From contig NZ_LNRU01000002.1 in NCBI RefSeq assembly GCF_001468225.1, positions 517,225 through 581,224 of the forward strand: DNA of 64,000 nt, in the 5' to 3' direction. Position numbers and translations under genes: made by a program. The notes under the pieces are model-generated. The model made no database searches. It was not told the origin of the DNA and saw only the letters and a list, made by a program, of their open reading frames with translations. The stretch comes from Sphingopyxis sp. H053 (GTDB taxonomy: Bacteria; Pseudomonadota; Alphaproteobacteria; Sphingomonadales; Sphingomonadaceae). Below, in pieces: positions 9,879 through 20,934 of this stretch; position 1 is the first letter of the stretch, and each line of letters opens with the position of its first letter.

Positions 9879-10781
9879 CTACGCCGCGACGGCGACTTGT
9901 TTTGCGTGTTCCGAAATCGCATCGGCCATCGTTTCGACCAGCCCGAGCGGCAGGTCGTGGCCCATGCCGGGGATCGTCAGCAGCCGCGCGCCGGCGATAT
10001 TCTCCGCGGTGTCGCGCCCGCCGGGGAGCGGCACGAGCGGATCGTCCTCGCCGTGGATGACGAGCGTCGGCGCCTTGATGTCTTTCAGAATCGGACGCCG
10101 GTCGCCATCGGCGACAATCGCCGCCATTTGCCGCGCGACGCCCTGCGGGTACCAGCCGCGTTCGAAATCGGCACGGACGCGGCGCTGGAGCCGTTCCTCG
10201 GTCGCGGGATAGCCGGGGCTGCCGATCACGCGCGCGGCGTTGACCGAATAGGCGATCAGCGCCTCCTTGTCGCCGTTCATCGGGCGGTTCGCGAGCACCT
10301 GCATCGCTTCCTTCTGCGCGCGCGGCAGGCGGCGGTTGCCCGTGGTCGACATCACCGAGGTCAGCGACAGCACGCGATCCGGATAGCGCGCCGCGATATG
10401 CTGCGAAATCATGCCGCCCATCGACACGCCGACGACATGGGCGCGCTTAATCCCCAGATGGTCGAGCAGCCCAATGCCGTCCGCGGCCATGTCGGCCAGC
10501 GTGTAGGCGGGCCGGATCGGCAGTCCGATCACCGATTTGACGATCATCCATTTGACGTTCGGCACGCCGGCCGCCTCGAAGCGCGTCGACAGCCCGACGT
10601 CGCGATTGTCATAACGGATCGTGCGAAAGCCGCGGTCGTTCAGCGCATCGACAAACTCGTCGGGCCACAGCGTCAATTGCCCGCCCAGCCCCATCACCAG
10701 CAGGATCACGGGCGCGTCCTTCGGTCCCTTGTCCTCATAGGTGATGCTGATGCCGTTGACGGTCGCTTGCTCGGTCTGCAT
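9879..10781 (-). CDS. Alpha/beta hydrolase
   Basis: A 300-residue alpha/beta-fold hydrolase. The oxyanion region is LLVMGLGGQL, the nucleophile elbow is VGVSMGGMIS (Ser), and the acid and histidine are in VIHGEDDPLVP and GMGHDLP. The start at 10781 (MQTEQATVNG) has AAGGGA upstream on its strand. It follows the MpaB-type oxygenase by 25 bases, so the two probably form one transcript. The substrate is unknown; lipid esters or lactones are typical of this group. Confidence 0.88.
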   Translation of the reverse strand: MQTEQATVNGISITYEDKGPKDAPVILLVMGLGGQLTLWPDEFVDALNDRGFRTIRYDNRDVGLSTRFEAAGVPNVKWMIVKSVIGLPIRPAYTLADMAADGIGLLDHLGIKRAHVVGVSMGGMISQHIAARYPDRVLSLTSVMSTTGNRRLPRAQKEAMQVLANRPMNGDKEALIAYSVNAARVIGSPGYPATEERLQRRVRADFERGWYPQGVARQMAAIVADGDRRPILKDIKAPTLVIHGEDDPLVPLPGGRDTAENIAGARLLTIPGMGHDLPLGLVETMADAISEHAKQVAVAA

Positions 10782-10806
10782 GAAAATCCCTTGGCTGGAA
10801 GTCGGA

Positions 10807-12135
10807 TCAACCCGCCGTGGCGGGTTTGTAATTTGCCGCGTTCGACGTGAATTCGGCGCGGCCATAGCCGTCGAGTTGACGCTCGATCCGGCGCACGAGG
10901 CGGCGGTCGGCGAGGTGGCGGAGCACCGGCAGGCGCGAGGCGACGCGATACGCCGCCATGCGCCCCGCAATGCCGAGCATCGTCGCGCCATAGATCAGGT
11001 GATCGCGGCGCTTCACCGGCACGCCGACATTCGCCGCGCGCGCCTCGTCACCGGCGAGGAAGGCTTTCACGAAAAAGACGCGGCTGACCGAATATTCGAG
11101 GCGGCGCTTCACCAGCCCCTTCGGCGACCTGTCCTTCGACAGCTCGGCATCCATCGTCGCGCGCAGCAGCCCGCCGCAGACCTGATCGTCATATTCGTAG
11201 CGCAAGGTCGCGCTGCGCGTGCGCCAGATGCGGACGATCTCCTGCGGCGTGTCGGCGAGCAGATCCTCGGGCAGCCCGAGCAGATAGCAGCGATAACGCG
11301 CGAGCTCGACGCGGCCGCGTTCGAGCCGGGTGAAGGTCGTGCGGCCCTTTGCGAGCACCTCCTGCGACAGAAAATAGACCGGGATCAGCCCCGCGGGCAT
11401 CTGGTCGAGCTGCGGGATCGGCATGCCATAGGTTTCGGTGTCCCACATGCCCGGCCGCGACAGCACGTTGACGCGCACCATCGAGTGCATCAGCCGCACC
11501 ATCGCCGCCGCCTTGAAGCCGGGCCCGAAGCGGTCGAGCGCGCCGGGGAGCGCAGTCGTGGCAAAGAAGGTCGCGGTCTCCTTGACGCGCCGCGCCGCGG
11601 TCGCCTGACCGAGCGTGCCGGTCAGCGCCATCGGCAGCGCCGAATATTTGTTGAGGAAGGTCGCGATGAACGCGCCGCGGATCAGAAAGGGCGAGAGGTT
11701 CGCGGTCGCATTGCGTTCATAGGCGGCGCCTTCTTCGACCAGTGTCATGTCGAGCCAGTCGGGCTTCTGCTCCATCTCGCGGATCAGCGCGGCGAGTTCG
11801 GGCGGCGCATCGGGAACCGCGTCGATGCCCTTGTCGCACGCCTCGACCAGCATCGCGACGGTCTGCTGGAACCCGAGGCTTGGCATCAGCGCGGCATAGG
11901 CATCGCCGGTGCGGTCGCCGAGCATCGTATATTCGCGGATGCGGCCGAGCAGCTCGGGATCGTCCAGATAGGCCGCGCGGTCAATGCTGCGGACGCGGCT
12001 GAGCTCGCTGACGGCGTCGGCTTCGGGCGCCCAGCGCTCGGGCGCCTTGTCGAAATCGAAGCGGCCGAACAGCTCGGGCAAGGCGTCCGCCTGGCCCCGC
12101 ACCCGGCGGGCGATGGTGCTGACATCACTGTTCAT
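10807..12135 (-). CDS. MpaB/Lcp-type oxygenase (DUF2236, PF09995)
   Basis: A 442-residue protein of the MpaB'/rubber-oxygenase superfamily. The core has helical segments around FNKYSALPMALTGTLG and the LMHSMVRVN motif with a histidine and an arginine typical of the b-type heme pocket of Lcp and MpaB relatives, followed by a second conserved stretch with PIPQLDQM. Family members cleave or oxidise long-chain or isoprenoid substrates with oxygen. The actual substrate is unknown. The downstream alpha/beta hydrolase may act on its product. Confidence 0.8.
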   Translation of the reverse strand: MNSDVSTIARRVRGQADALPELFGRFDFDKAPERWAPEADAVSELSRVRSIDRAAYLDDPELLGRIREYTMLGDRTGDAYAALMPSLGFQQTVAMLVEACDKGIDAVPDAPPELAALIREMEQKPDWLDMTLVEEGAAYERNATANLSPFLIRGAFIATFLNKYSALPMALTGTLGQATAARRVKETATFFATTALPGALDRFGPGFKAAAMVRLMHSMVRVNVLSRPGMWDTETYGMPIPQLDQMPAGLIPVYFLSQEVLAKGRTTFTRLERGRVELARYRCYLLGLPEDLLADTPQEIVRIWRTRSATLRYEYDDQVCGGLLRATMDAELSKDRSPKGLVKRRLEYSVSRVFFVKAFLAGDEARAANVGVPVKRRDHLIYGATMLGIAGRMAAYRVASRLPVLRHLADRRLVRRIERQLDGYGRAEFTSNAANYKPATAG

Positions 12136-12186
12136 AAGCCGAAACTGACAGAGTTTCGCGATTTGGCAAGCCTAACTGATTTTGGC

Positions 12187-12807
12187 CTATCCGCCTTTGG
12201 GATCGCGATAGGCCGGAAGCGCGAGCGACCAGCGGATCGCCGCGCCGCGCAGGATGAAGCCCGCGACCGCGCCCGCGACTGCCGCGACCGCCGTCCCCGT
12301 CCCCAGCCATTGCAGCAGGAGGAACAGGCCCGATGCGAGCGCGGCCGCGGTCACATAGACTTCGGGCCGCATGATAATCGACGGCACCCCGGCCAGGATA
12401 TCGCGGATCGTGCCGCCGACGCAGCCGGTGATCACCCCCATCATCAGCGCCGGAACAGGCGGGACGCCCCACGCCAGCGCCTTCGCGGTGCCGAACACCG
12501 CATAGGCGGCCAGCCCCACGGCGTCGGCCCATTCGAGCAATTGCCCTTGCCACCAGCGTTCGGGGGTGAGCCAGACGACCATCGCAATCGCAATGCACAC
12601 CGCCGCGATCGCGCCATCCTGCACCCAGAACACCGGCGCACCGATCAGCAGGTCGCGCACGCTGCCGCCGCCGACGCCGGTCACCAGTGCGAAGAAGGCG
12701 GCGGTCACCAGCGTCTGGCGCAGCCGCACCGCCATGAGCGCGCCCGACAGCGCGAAGACGCCGATGCCGACGAGGTCGAGCAGGCGGACGAGCGTTTGTG
12801 TATCCAT
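12187..12807 (-). CDS. UPF0126/TRIC-like membrane protein
   Basis: About 206 residues with six or seven hydrophobic segments arranged as two glycine-rich repeats. The markers are GVGGGSVRDLLIGAPVFW and, in the second half, GCVGGTIRDILAGVPSII. This is the YicG/YadS (UPF0126) family, relatives of trimeric intracellular cation channels; some members transport glycine or ions. The start at 12807 (MDTQTLVRLL) fits the family better than 12825. It is divergent from the GFA gene. Confidence 0.9.
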   Translation of the reverse strand: MDTQTLVRLLDLVGIGVFALSGALMAVRLRQTLVTAAFFALVTGVGGGSVRDLLIGAPVFWVQDGAIAAVCIAIAMVVWLTPERWWQGQLLEWADAVGLAAYAVFGTAKALAWGVPPVPALMMGVITGCVGGTIRDILAGVPSIIMRPEVYVTAAALASGLFLLLQWLGTGTAVAAVAGAVAGFILRGAAIRWSLALPAYRDPKGG

Positions 12808-12860
12808 CGCGCGCCGGGCTATCATCGCGCGCGATACGGCACAATGGAGAGGAGGCAGTC

Positions 12861-13322
12861 ATGGAAGGCAGATGCACTTGCGGCGCGGTTCGTTACCGGC
12901 TGACCGCGGCACCGATGATCGTCCATTGCTGTCATTGCCGCTGGTGCCAGCGCGAGACCGGCAGCGCCTTTGTTATCAACGCCGTGATCGAGAGCGACCG
13001 CGTCGAGACCGAAGGCGCGCTGGATTATGTCATGACCCCATCGGAAAGCGGCCGCGGACAGGAAATCATCCGCTGTCCGACCTGCCGGATCGCACTCTGG
13101 AGCCATTATCCCAGTTCGGGCCGCCGCTCCTCCTTCGTCCGTGTCGGCACGCTCGACGACCCCGACCAATGTCCACCCGATGTGCATATTTTCACGCGAA
13201 GCAAACAGCCGTGGGTCGTTCTTCCCGACGACGCAAAGGTCGTTCCGGATTTCTATCCGTCACCCGAGCACGTGTGGAGCGCCGACGCACAGCGCCGGTG
13301 GCAGGCGATGATGGCTCGCTGA
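12861..13322 (+). CDS. GFA family zinc protein (glutathione-dependent formaldehyde-activating-like)
   Basis: A 153-residue GFA/CENP-V-like protein. Zinc ligands are visible as C5xC7 (GRCTCGAV), CCHCRWC and CPTC. The start ATG at 12861 has a strong GGAGAGGAGG sequence 6 bases upstream, which settles the choice against an upstream frame. Many GFA proteins are not formaldehyde enzymes, so the activity is uncertain. Confidence 0.9.
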   Translation: MEGRCTCGAVRYRLTAAPMIVHCCHCRWCQRETGSAFVINAVIESDRVETEGALDYVMTPSESGRGQEIIRCPTCRIALWSHYPSSGRRSSFVRVGTLDDPDQCPPDVHIFTRSKQPWVVLPDDAKVVPDFYPSPEHVWSADAQRRWQAMMAR

Positions 13323-13327
13323 AAGCC

Positions 13328-14665
13328 CTATTTCGCGTCGGGGCGCACACCACCGATGACCGACAGCACGATCGCCGCCACCGCGTTCCGGATCACCGGT
13401 TCGGCTTTCGGCGCGAAGAAGGGCGAGTGGTTCGTCGGCACCGGCTGCCCCTTCACCTTCAGGTCGGCAAGCACCGCGGGATCATAGCCGCCGATCGCGA
13501 AATAGAGCGACGGGATGCCCGCATCGACGAACTCCGAATAATCCTCGCTCGCCGAGACGGGCGCGGCGCTTGCGGGCGCGAAGAGCAGACGTTCGCCGAA
13601 CACCGGCTTCAGCGTTGCAAATCCGTTCGCCGCCATCGATTCATTGTTCACCAGGCTCGCGGTGCCCGTCAGATAGGTGATCGTCGGTTCGGGCGCGTTG
13701 CCCATCATCGCCGCCGCCTTCGCCGAGCGCTCGGCGCCCGAACGCAGCAGCTGGCGCACCTCGGGGGTCAGCGAGCGGATGTTGACCTTCACCTCGGCGC
13801 TGTCGGGAATGATGTTGGGCGCGCTGCCCGCGTTGATCGCGCCGATCGTCAGCACGCCGAACGCCGCCGGGTCTTTCTCGCGGCTGATCACCGTCTGCAC
13901 GTCGGTCACGAAGCGCGCCGCGATCGGGATCGGGTCGAGCGCCATCGATGGCATCGAACCATGCCCGCCGCGGCCGTGGAAGGTGATCGAATAGCTGTCG
14001 GAGGCGGAGAAGGCGGTGCCCGCCTTGATCGCGACCGTGCCGGTGGGGCCGTTCAGAACATGTGCGGCAAAGCCATAGTCGGGCTTGGGAAAGCGCGTCA
14101 GCAGCCCGTCGTCGAGCATCGCCTTCGCGCCCTTCAAAATCTCTTCGGCGGGCTGGCCGATCAGCACCACCGTGCCCGACCAGCTATCGCGCATTGCGGC
14201 GAGCGCCTGCGCGACGCCGACCAGATAGGCGACATGCGTGTCGTGCCCGCACGCGTGCATGACGGGCACATCCTTGCCCTCATAGGTCGCGCGCGCCTTG
14301 CTCGACCAGGCGAGCCCCGTCTTTTCCTCCATCGGCAGCGCGTCCATGTCGGCGCGGATGAGGATGGTGGGGCCTTCGCCATTCTTCAGCACGCCGACGA
14401 CGCCGGTGCCGCCCACCTTCTCGGTCACGGTGAAACCCGCCTTGCGCAGATGCTGCGCGAGGATGCCCGCGGTGCGGACCTCTTGCAGCCCGAGTTCGGG
14501 ATTCTGGTGCAGATCCTTGTAGAGCGCATCGAGCGCCGGGTAATTTTTGTCGAGCAGCGCGGTCAGCCGCGCATTGGCAGCATTGAGGTCGGGCGCCGCC
14601 TCGGCTCCGGTCGCGGTGAGGGAGAGAGTCAGCGAAGCCCCTGCCCAGAGCCAATGCTTCGCCAT
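13328..14665 (-). CDS. Secreted M20 family amidohydrolase
   Basis: A periplasmic or exported M20D-type metallo-amidohydrolase (445 residues from 14665). The signal peptide ends at GAEA before APDL. Metal ligands are visible in LHQNPELG, ACGHDTHV and PAEEILKGA, and the dimerisation lid starts at FHGRGGHGSMP. I chose the ATG at 14665 because GGGGGAGAG precedes it; the upstream ATG (14680) lies inside that ribosome site. It begins 25 bases after the stop of lpdA and may share its transcript. Hippurate or N-acyl-amino-acid hydrolysis is typical. Confidence 0.9.
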   Translation of the reverse strand: MAKHWLWAGASLTLSLTATGAEAAPDLNAANARLTALLDKNYPALDALYKDLHQNPELGLQEVRTAGILAQHLRKAGFTVTEKVGGTGVVGVLKNGEGPTILIRADMDALPMEEKTGLAWSSKARATYEGKDVPVMHACGHDTHVAYLVGVAQALAAMRDSWSGTVVLIGQPAEEILKGAKAMLDDGLLTRFPKPDYGFAAHVLNGPTGTVAIKAGTAFSASDSYSITFHGRGGHGSMPSMALDPIPIAARFVTDVQTVISREKDPAAFGVLTIGAINAGSAPNIIPDSAEVKVNIRSLTPEVRQLLRSGAERSAKAAAMMGNAPEPTITYLTGTASLVNNESMAANGFATLKPVFGERLLFAPASAAPVSASEDYSEFVDAGIPSLYFAIGGYDPAVLADLKVKGQPVPTNHSPFFAPKAEPVIRNAVAAIVLSVIGGVRPDAK

Positions 14666-14689
14666 AATTCTCTCCCCCATTATATTTTG

Positions 14690-16087
<1,398 letters not shown>

Positions 16088-16136
16088 GTTCAATCTACCT
16101 CAATTTCTGCCTGGCGCCGTCAACGAGCGAATCCGC

Positions 16137-16454
16137 TCAAACGGGCAGCCCGGATTTCGCAGCGCATGACTTCATAACCGGTGCCGCCATTTCGGGCGAC
16201 AGGCCGATCAGTTCCGATGCGCGATATTTCTTGATCAATTCGCCGGCCGCACATTTGCAGACCTCGGCAGCGAGGCCCGCCGCCGCGCCGCCACCCTCGG
16301 CCGTGGCGCGGCACGTTTCGCCGAAGCTCTCGACGAAACTGGTCCTCAGTCCCTCCTCGAGTCCCTTCGCCATGCGGCTTTCGCCCTCGCTGCAGCCCGC
16401 CAGGGCGGCAGCGGCAGCGAAGAACAGAATCGCGCGGAGGGGGAGCGCCATCAT
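16137..16454 (-). CDS. Small putative lipoprotein
   Basis: A 105-residue protein of unknown function. The N-terminus (MMALPLRAILFFAAAAALAGC) is a lipoprotein signal with lipobox LAGC, so the mature protein probably has a lipidated cysteine. The mature part has further cysteines (ETCRAT, EVCKCAAG, KSCAAKSG) that could form disulfides in the periplasm. It starts 4 bases after sucB and 49 bases before lpdA, so it is co-transcribed with E2 and E3 of 2-oxoglutarate dehydrogenase, an odd place for an envelope protein. Confidence 0.75.
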   Translation of the reverse strand: MMALPLRAILFFAAAAALAGCSEGESRMAKGLEEGLRTSFVESFGETCRATAEGGGAAAGLAAEVCKCAAGELIKKYRASELIGLSPEMAAPVMKSCAAKSGLPV

Positions 16455-16458
16455 CGGA

Positions 16459-17703
16459 TCAAAGATCGATCAGCAGGCGCGTCGGATCTTCGATCGCTTC
16501 CTTGATCGTCTTCAGGAAGGTCACCGCCTCGCGGCCGTCGATCAGGCGGTGGTCATAGCTCATCGCGAGGTACATCATCGGGCGGATCACGATCTCGCCG
16601 TTGCGCACGACCGGGCGATCCTCGATGCGGTGGAGGCCGAGCACCGCCGACTGCGGCGGGTTGATGATCGGGGTCGACATCAGGCCGCCGAACACGCCGC
16701 CGTTCGAGATGGTGAAGGTGCCGCCGGTCATGTCGTCGATCGTCAGCGTGCCTTCCTTGGCGCGCTTGCCGAGGTCGGCGATCGCTTTCTCGATGTCGGC
16801 GAACGACAGGCTGTCGGCGTTGCGCACGACGGGAACGACAAGGCCGTTCGGCGCGCTGACCGCGACCGAGACGTCGAGATAGTCGTGATAAACGATCTCG
16901 TCGCCGTCGATGCGCGCGTTGACCGCCGGAATGTCATGCGCGGCGAGCGCCACCGCCTTGGTGAAGAAGCTCATAAAGCCCAAGCGCACGCCATGCTTCT
17001 TTTCGAAGCTTTCGCGATATTTGTCGCGCGTCGCCATCACCGCCGACATGTCGACGTCGTTGAACGTCGTCAGCATCGCGGCGGTATCCTGCGCCGCCTT
17101 GAGGCGCTTCGCGATCGTCTGGCGCATACGCGTCATCTTGACGCGCTCTTCGTGACGGCCGGGCGCACCGCTCGCGGCGGGTGCGGCGGGAGCAGCTGCC
17201 GGAGCCGGAGCGGCAGCCGGCGCGTTGTTGGCGGCGGCGAGCACATCTTCCTTGGTCAGACGGCCATCCTTGCCGCTGCCCTGAATCTTCGTCGGGTCGA
17301 CGCCATGTTCGAGCACGAGGCGGCGCACCGCGGGCGACATGGTGGTGACGGTGTCGACGCCATCGGCAGCCGGGGCTGCCGATGCCGCGGGAGCCGGCGC
17401 GGCGGCTTCAGCTTTGGCAGGCGCGGGTGCCGGGGCAGCGGCGGGTGCCGGAGCGGCAACAGCACCACCAGCCTCGATCGTCGCGATCGCTGCGCCGACA
17501 TTGACCGTGTCGCCGACCGCGGCGAGTTGCTGGCCCATCACGCCCGCGACGGGTGACGGCACTTCGACCGCGACCTTGTCGGTCTCGAGGCTCGCGATGG
17601 GCTCGTCGAGCGCAACGGCTTCGCCGGGCTTCTTCAGCCATTCGCCGATCGTCGCTTCGGTAACGCTTTCGCCCAGCGTGGGGACTTTGACTTCGGTGCT
17701 CAT
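16459..17703 (-). CDS. sucB: 2-oxoglutarate dehydrogenase E2, dihydrolipoyl succinyltransferase
   Basis: A 414-residue E2. The lipoyl domain has the lipoylated lysine K43 in [11 protein letters not shown]. An Ala/Pro-rich linker follows, then the E3-binding domain ([15 protein letters not shown]...GRLTKEDV), a second Ala/Pro linker and the catalytic domain with the HxxxDG motif as [12 protein letters not shown]. This is the standard succinyltransferase layout with one lipoyl domain. It lies 21 bases after sucA. Confidence 0.97.
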   Translation of the reverse strand: MSTEVKVPTLGESVTEATIGEWLKKPGEAVALDEPIASLETDKVAVEVPSPVAGVMGQQLAAVGDTVNVGAAIATIEAGGAVAAPAPAAAPAPAPAKAEAAAPAPAASAAPAADGVDTVTTMSPAVRRLVLEHGVDPTKIQGSGKDGRLTKEDVLAAANNAPAAAPAPAAAPAAPAASGAPGRHEERVKMTRMRQTIAKRLKAAQDTAAMLTTFNDVDMSAVMATRDKYRESFEKKHGVRLGFMSFFTKAVALAAHDIPAVNARIDGDEIVYHDYLDVSVAVSAPNGLVVPVVRNADSLSFADIEKAIADLGKRAKEGTLTIDDMTGGTFTISNGGVFGGLMSTPIINPPQSAVLGLHRIEDRPVVRNGEIVIRPMMYLAMSYDHRLIDGREAVTFLKTIKEAIEDPTRLLIDL

Positions 17704-17724
17704 AGGTGCAGTTCCTTGGGGGGC

Positions 17725-20547
17725 TTAAGCTTTATTCTTCGTACGGCGGATTTCGGCGCGAACCGACAGGCCGAGCGCGTCGGCGACGAGCGCCGACTGT
17801 TCGGTCTGGTGGCGGCTCATCAGGCCCGTCGCGGGCGACGCCGCGGCGGCGCGGCCCGCGTAACGCGGCCGCATGCCCTTCTTGCCGGCATCGGTCAGCG
17901 CCTCTTCGATCAGTTCGTTGACGAAGAACCAGGCGCCGTTGTTGCGCGGCTCTTCCTGCGCCCAGACCACCTCTTCGAGGTTCGGCATCCGCTTCAGGCG
18001 AACCGCGAGCGGCTCACCCGGGAAGGGATAGATCTGCTCGACGCGAACGACCGTCGTGTCGGTGAGGCCCGCGGCATCGCGCGCTTCCATCAGGTCGTAA
18101 CCGACCTTGCCCGAACAGAGCACGACGCGCTTGACGTCCTTGTCCGCCGGCGGCGTGCGATCCGACATCAGGCGGCGGAAATGCGCGTCGCCGATGAAGT
18201 CCGAACGCTGCGACACCGCGAGCTTGTGGCGAAGCAGCGACTTCGGCGTCATGATGATCATCGGCTTGCGGAACGGGCGCAGCATCTGGCGGCGCAGGAC
18301 GTGGAAATAGTTCGACGGGGTCGAAATATTGCACACCTGGATATTGTCGCCCGCGCACAGTTGCAGGAAGCGCTCGAGGCGCGCCGAGCTATGCTCGGGC
18401 CCCTGCCCTTCGTAACCGTGCGGCAGCAGCATCACGAGCCCGTTGGCGCGCAGCCACTTGGCTTCGCCCGACGCGATGAACTGGTCGATCATGATCTGCG
18501 CGCCATTGGCGAAATCGCCGAACTGCGCTTCCCAGAGCACGAGGCTCTTCGGATCGGCCATCGCATAGCCATATTCGAAGCCGAGCACGCCATATTCGGA
18601 GAGCGGGCTGTCGAGCACCTCGAACCGGCCGTGCGGCACGGTCGTCAGCGGCACATATCGGGCTTCGGTCTTCTGATCGATCCAGACGGCGTGGCGCTGG
18701 CTGAACGTGCCGCGCCCCGAATCCTGGCCCGACAGGCGCACCTGATAGCCTTCACTGAGCAGCGTCCCGAAAGCGAGGCTCTCGGCGGTCGCCCAGTCGA
18801 ACACTTCGCCGTCGCTCTTGTCCGCGAACATCGCGCCGCGCGCATCGATCACGCGGCGCAGCGTCTTGTGGACCTCGACGTCATCGGGGATCGTCGTCAG
18901 CGTGCGGCCGATCGAATCGAACAATTTGTCCGACACGCCCGTCGCGATGTTGCGGCGCGCGTTTTCGGGATCGGCGGGGGCGTGCAGCCCCGACCAGCGG
19001 CCCGCGAACCAGTCGGCCTTGTTGGGCTTGTAGCTCTTCGCCGCTTCGAAATCCTCTTCGAGCCGCGCGACGAATTCGGCGCGCCGGGCATCGGCCCAAC
19101 CCGCATCGACCACGCCTTCGGCCTCCAGTTTCGCGGCGCAAAGCTGCGACACGGGCGGATGCTGGCGAATGACGGCGTACATCAGCGGCTGCGTGAACGA
19201 CGGCTCGTCGCCCTCGTTGTGGCCGAAGCGGCGATAGCACCACATGTCGATCACGACGTCGCGCTTGAACTGCTGGCGGAAATCGATCGCGAGCTTGCAC
19301 GCAAAGGTCACCGCCTCGGGATCGTCGCCGTTGACGTGCAGGATCGGCGCCATCACGCCCTTCGCGACGTCCGACGGATAGGGCGACGAACGCGCGAATT
19401 GCGGGCTGGTCGTGAAGCCGATCTGGTTGTTGACGATGAAGTGGATACAGCCGCCGGTGTTGTAGCCGCGGATGCCCGAGAAGCCGAGGCATTCCCAGAC
19501 GATCCCCTGCCCCGCGAACGCCGCGTCGCCGTGGATCAGCACGGGCAGCACCTGCTCATGTTTGGCAAGGTCGTCGCGCACGACCTGCTGCGCGCGCACC
19601 TTGCCGAGCACCACCGGGTCGGCGGCTTCGAGGTGCGAGGGGTTGGGGACGAGCGACATATGCACCGACGCGCCGCCGAACTCGCGGTCGGTCGAGGTCC
19701 CGAGGTGATATTTGACGTCGCCCGAACCGCCGATGTCGTCGGGGTTCGCCGATCCGCCGGCGAATTCGTGGAAGATCACCTGATACGGCTTCGCCATGAC
19801 GTTCGCGAGCATGTTGAGCCGCCCGCGGTGCGCCATGCCATAGACGATCTCGCGCACGCCATATTGGGCGCCATATTTGATGATGGCTTCCATCGCGGGG
19901 ATCATGCTCTCGCCGCCGTCGAGGCCGAAGCGCTTGGTGCCGACATATTTGCGCGCGAGGAATTTCTCCCACTCCTCGGCCTGGATCACCTTGCTCAGGA
20001 TGGCGCGTTTGCCCTCGACCGAAAATTCGATGATCTTGTCGGCGCCTTCCATCCGTTCCTGCAGGAACTGGCGCTCCTCGATGTCGGCGATGTGCATATA
20101 TTCGAGGCCGACATTGCCGCAATAATTGGCGCGCAGGATCGCGACGATCTCTCGAATCGTCGCCTTTTCAAGGCCGAGCGTTCCGCCGATGTAAACCGGG
20201 CGGTCGAGGTCGGCGCCGACGAAGCCGTGATATTCGGGCGTCAAATCGGCGGGCAACTCGCGCTGGCTGAGGCCGAGCGGATCGAGATTGGCGGCAAGGT
20301 GGCCGCGCACGCGATAGGTGCGGATCAGCATCATCGCACGGATCGAATCGTCGGCGGCGCGCTCGACTTCGGCATTCGACAGTGCGGCGCCCGCCTTGGC
20401 GGCGGCGGCCTTCACCGCGACCTGCATCTGCTGCGGGTCAAGCGCGGCGGTCAGGTCGTCGCTGTCGATCTGGGGCCAGTTCTTCGGCGCCCAGCTCGGG
20501 CCGGCCTGCGGCTCGTCGATGTCGAAGCTTTGTCGTTCGAGGTTCAT
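17725..20547 (-). CDS. sucA: 2-oxoglutarate dehydrogenase E1
   Basis: A 940-residue thiamin-diphosphate E1. The N-terminal E2-binding helix region precedes the first core domain (MAHRGRLNMLANVM), the TPP site (GDAAFAGQGIVWE), NNQIGFTT and the second transketolase-like domain (ALVLWEAQFGDFANGAQ; HGYEGQGPEHSSARLERFLQ). The length fits the family. It forms the ODH complex with sucB and lpdA downstream. The GIY-YIG cassette sits between it and sucD. Confidence 0.97.
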   Translation of the reverse strand: MNLERQSFDIDEPQAGPSWAPKNWPQIDSDDLTAALDPQQMQVAVKAAAAKAGAALSNAEVERAADDSIRAMMLIRTYRVRGHLAANLDPLGLSQRELPADLTPEYHGFVGADLDRPVYIGGTLGLEKATIREIVAILRANYCGNVGLEYMHIADIEERQFLQERMEGADKIIEFSVEGKRAILSKVIQAEEWEKFLARKYVGTKRFGLDGGESMIPAMEAIIKYGAQYGVREIVYGMAHRGRLNMLANVMAKPYQVIFHEFAGGSANPDDIGGSGDVKYHLGTSTDREFGGASVHMSLVPNPSHLEAADPVVLGKVRAQQVVRDDLAKHEQVLPVLIHGDAAFAGQGIVWECLGFSGIRGYNTGGCIHFIVNNQIGFTTSPQFARSSPYPSDVAKGVMAPILHVNGDDPEAVTFACKLAIDFRQQFKRDVVIDMWCYRRFGHNEGDEPSFTQPLMYAVIRQHPPVSQLCAAKLEAEGVVDAGWADARRAEFVARLEEDFEAAKSYKPNKADWFAGRWSGLHAPADPENARRNIATGVSDKLFDSIGRTLTTIPDDVEVHKTLRRVIDARGAMFADKSDGEVFDWATAESLAFGTLLSEGYQVRLSGQDSGRGTFSQRHAVWIDQKTEARYVPLTTVPHGRFEVLDSPLSEYGVLGFEYGYAMADPKSLVLWEAQFGDFANGAQIMIDQFIASGEAKWLRANGLVMLLPHGYEGQGPEHSSARLERFLQLCAGDNIQVCNISTPSNYFHVLRRQMLRPFRKPMIIMTPKSLLRHKLAVSQRSDFIGDAHFRRLMSDRTPPADKDVKRVVLCSGKVGYDLMEARDAAGLTDTTVVRVEQIYPFPGEPLAVRLKRMPNLEEVVWAQEEPRNNGAWFFVNELIEEALTDAGKKGMRPRYAGRAAAASPATGLMSRHQTEQSALVADALGLSVRAEIRRTKNKA

Positions 20548-20562
20548 AGTCTTAAACTCGCA

Positions 20563-20592
20563 GTGCCCCTGCGAAGGCAGGGGCCCATCTCC
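20563..20592. repeat. REP-like repeat A1, left arm flanking the GIY-YIG gene
   Basis: A 30-bp unit beginning GTGCCCCTGCGAAGGCAGGG. The core CCCCTGC-GAAG-GCAGGGG is itself a hairpin with a 7-bp stem. Its inverted copy at 20935-20964 is exact over all 30 bases, and the same unit recurs at 21899-21928 and, with one change, inverted at 21968-21997. Confidence 0.9.
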
Positions 20593-20629
20593 TGGGGCCT
20601 AAACATGGTGCCGACGGAGCAGATTTTCA

Positions 20630-20920
20630 TCAGCCCCGAATCTCGAACCACAAATCCCGCCAATCGGGATTTGTTTCCTCGATCATCCGCACCTTCCAAC
20701 TTCGTTTCCATCGCTTGATCTGCAGTTCGCGTCTTCGCGCTTCCTGCAAATCCTCATGCGCTTCAAACCACACCAGAAGCACACAGCCATGGGTCTTCGT
20801 AAAACCCTCGATCAACATCGTGCGGTGCTGATAAACCCGCTGCACCAGTTTCGATGTCGATCCGGTATAGATGGCGCCGTTCTTGCGGTTCGCCATGATA
20901 TAGACTGCGCCGCTCTTCAT
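20630..20920 (-). CDS. GIY-YIG nuclease family protein
   Basis: A 96-residue single-domain GIY-YIG protein. The motif appears as VYIMANRKNGAIYTGST, with the conserved R-V-Y-Q-H-R helix and a later E in QEARRRELQIKRWKR, as in the YhbQ/UvrC-like superfamily. It is intact. It lies on the minus strand between sucD and sucA, bracketed at both sides by exact inverted 30-bp repeats, and has no clear ribosome binding site of its own. Small GIY-YIG proteins are often found as homing or mobile-associated nucleases; whether this one acts on the repeats is unknown. Confidence 0.9.
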   Translation of the reverse strand: MKSGAVYIMANRKNGAIYTGSTSKLVQRVYQHRTMLIEGFTKTHGCVLLVWFEAHEDLQEARRRELQIKRWKRSWKVRMIEETNPDWRDLWFEIRG

Positions 20921-20934
20921 TCATCGCCCGGGCA

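Noticed and set aside
17716..20718. Open frame of 1000 codons on the plus strand
   Set aside because: Antisense to sucA, which has full family support; composition is of a shadow frame.
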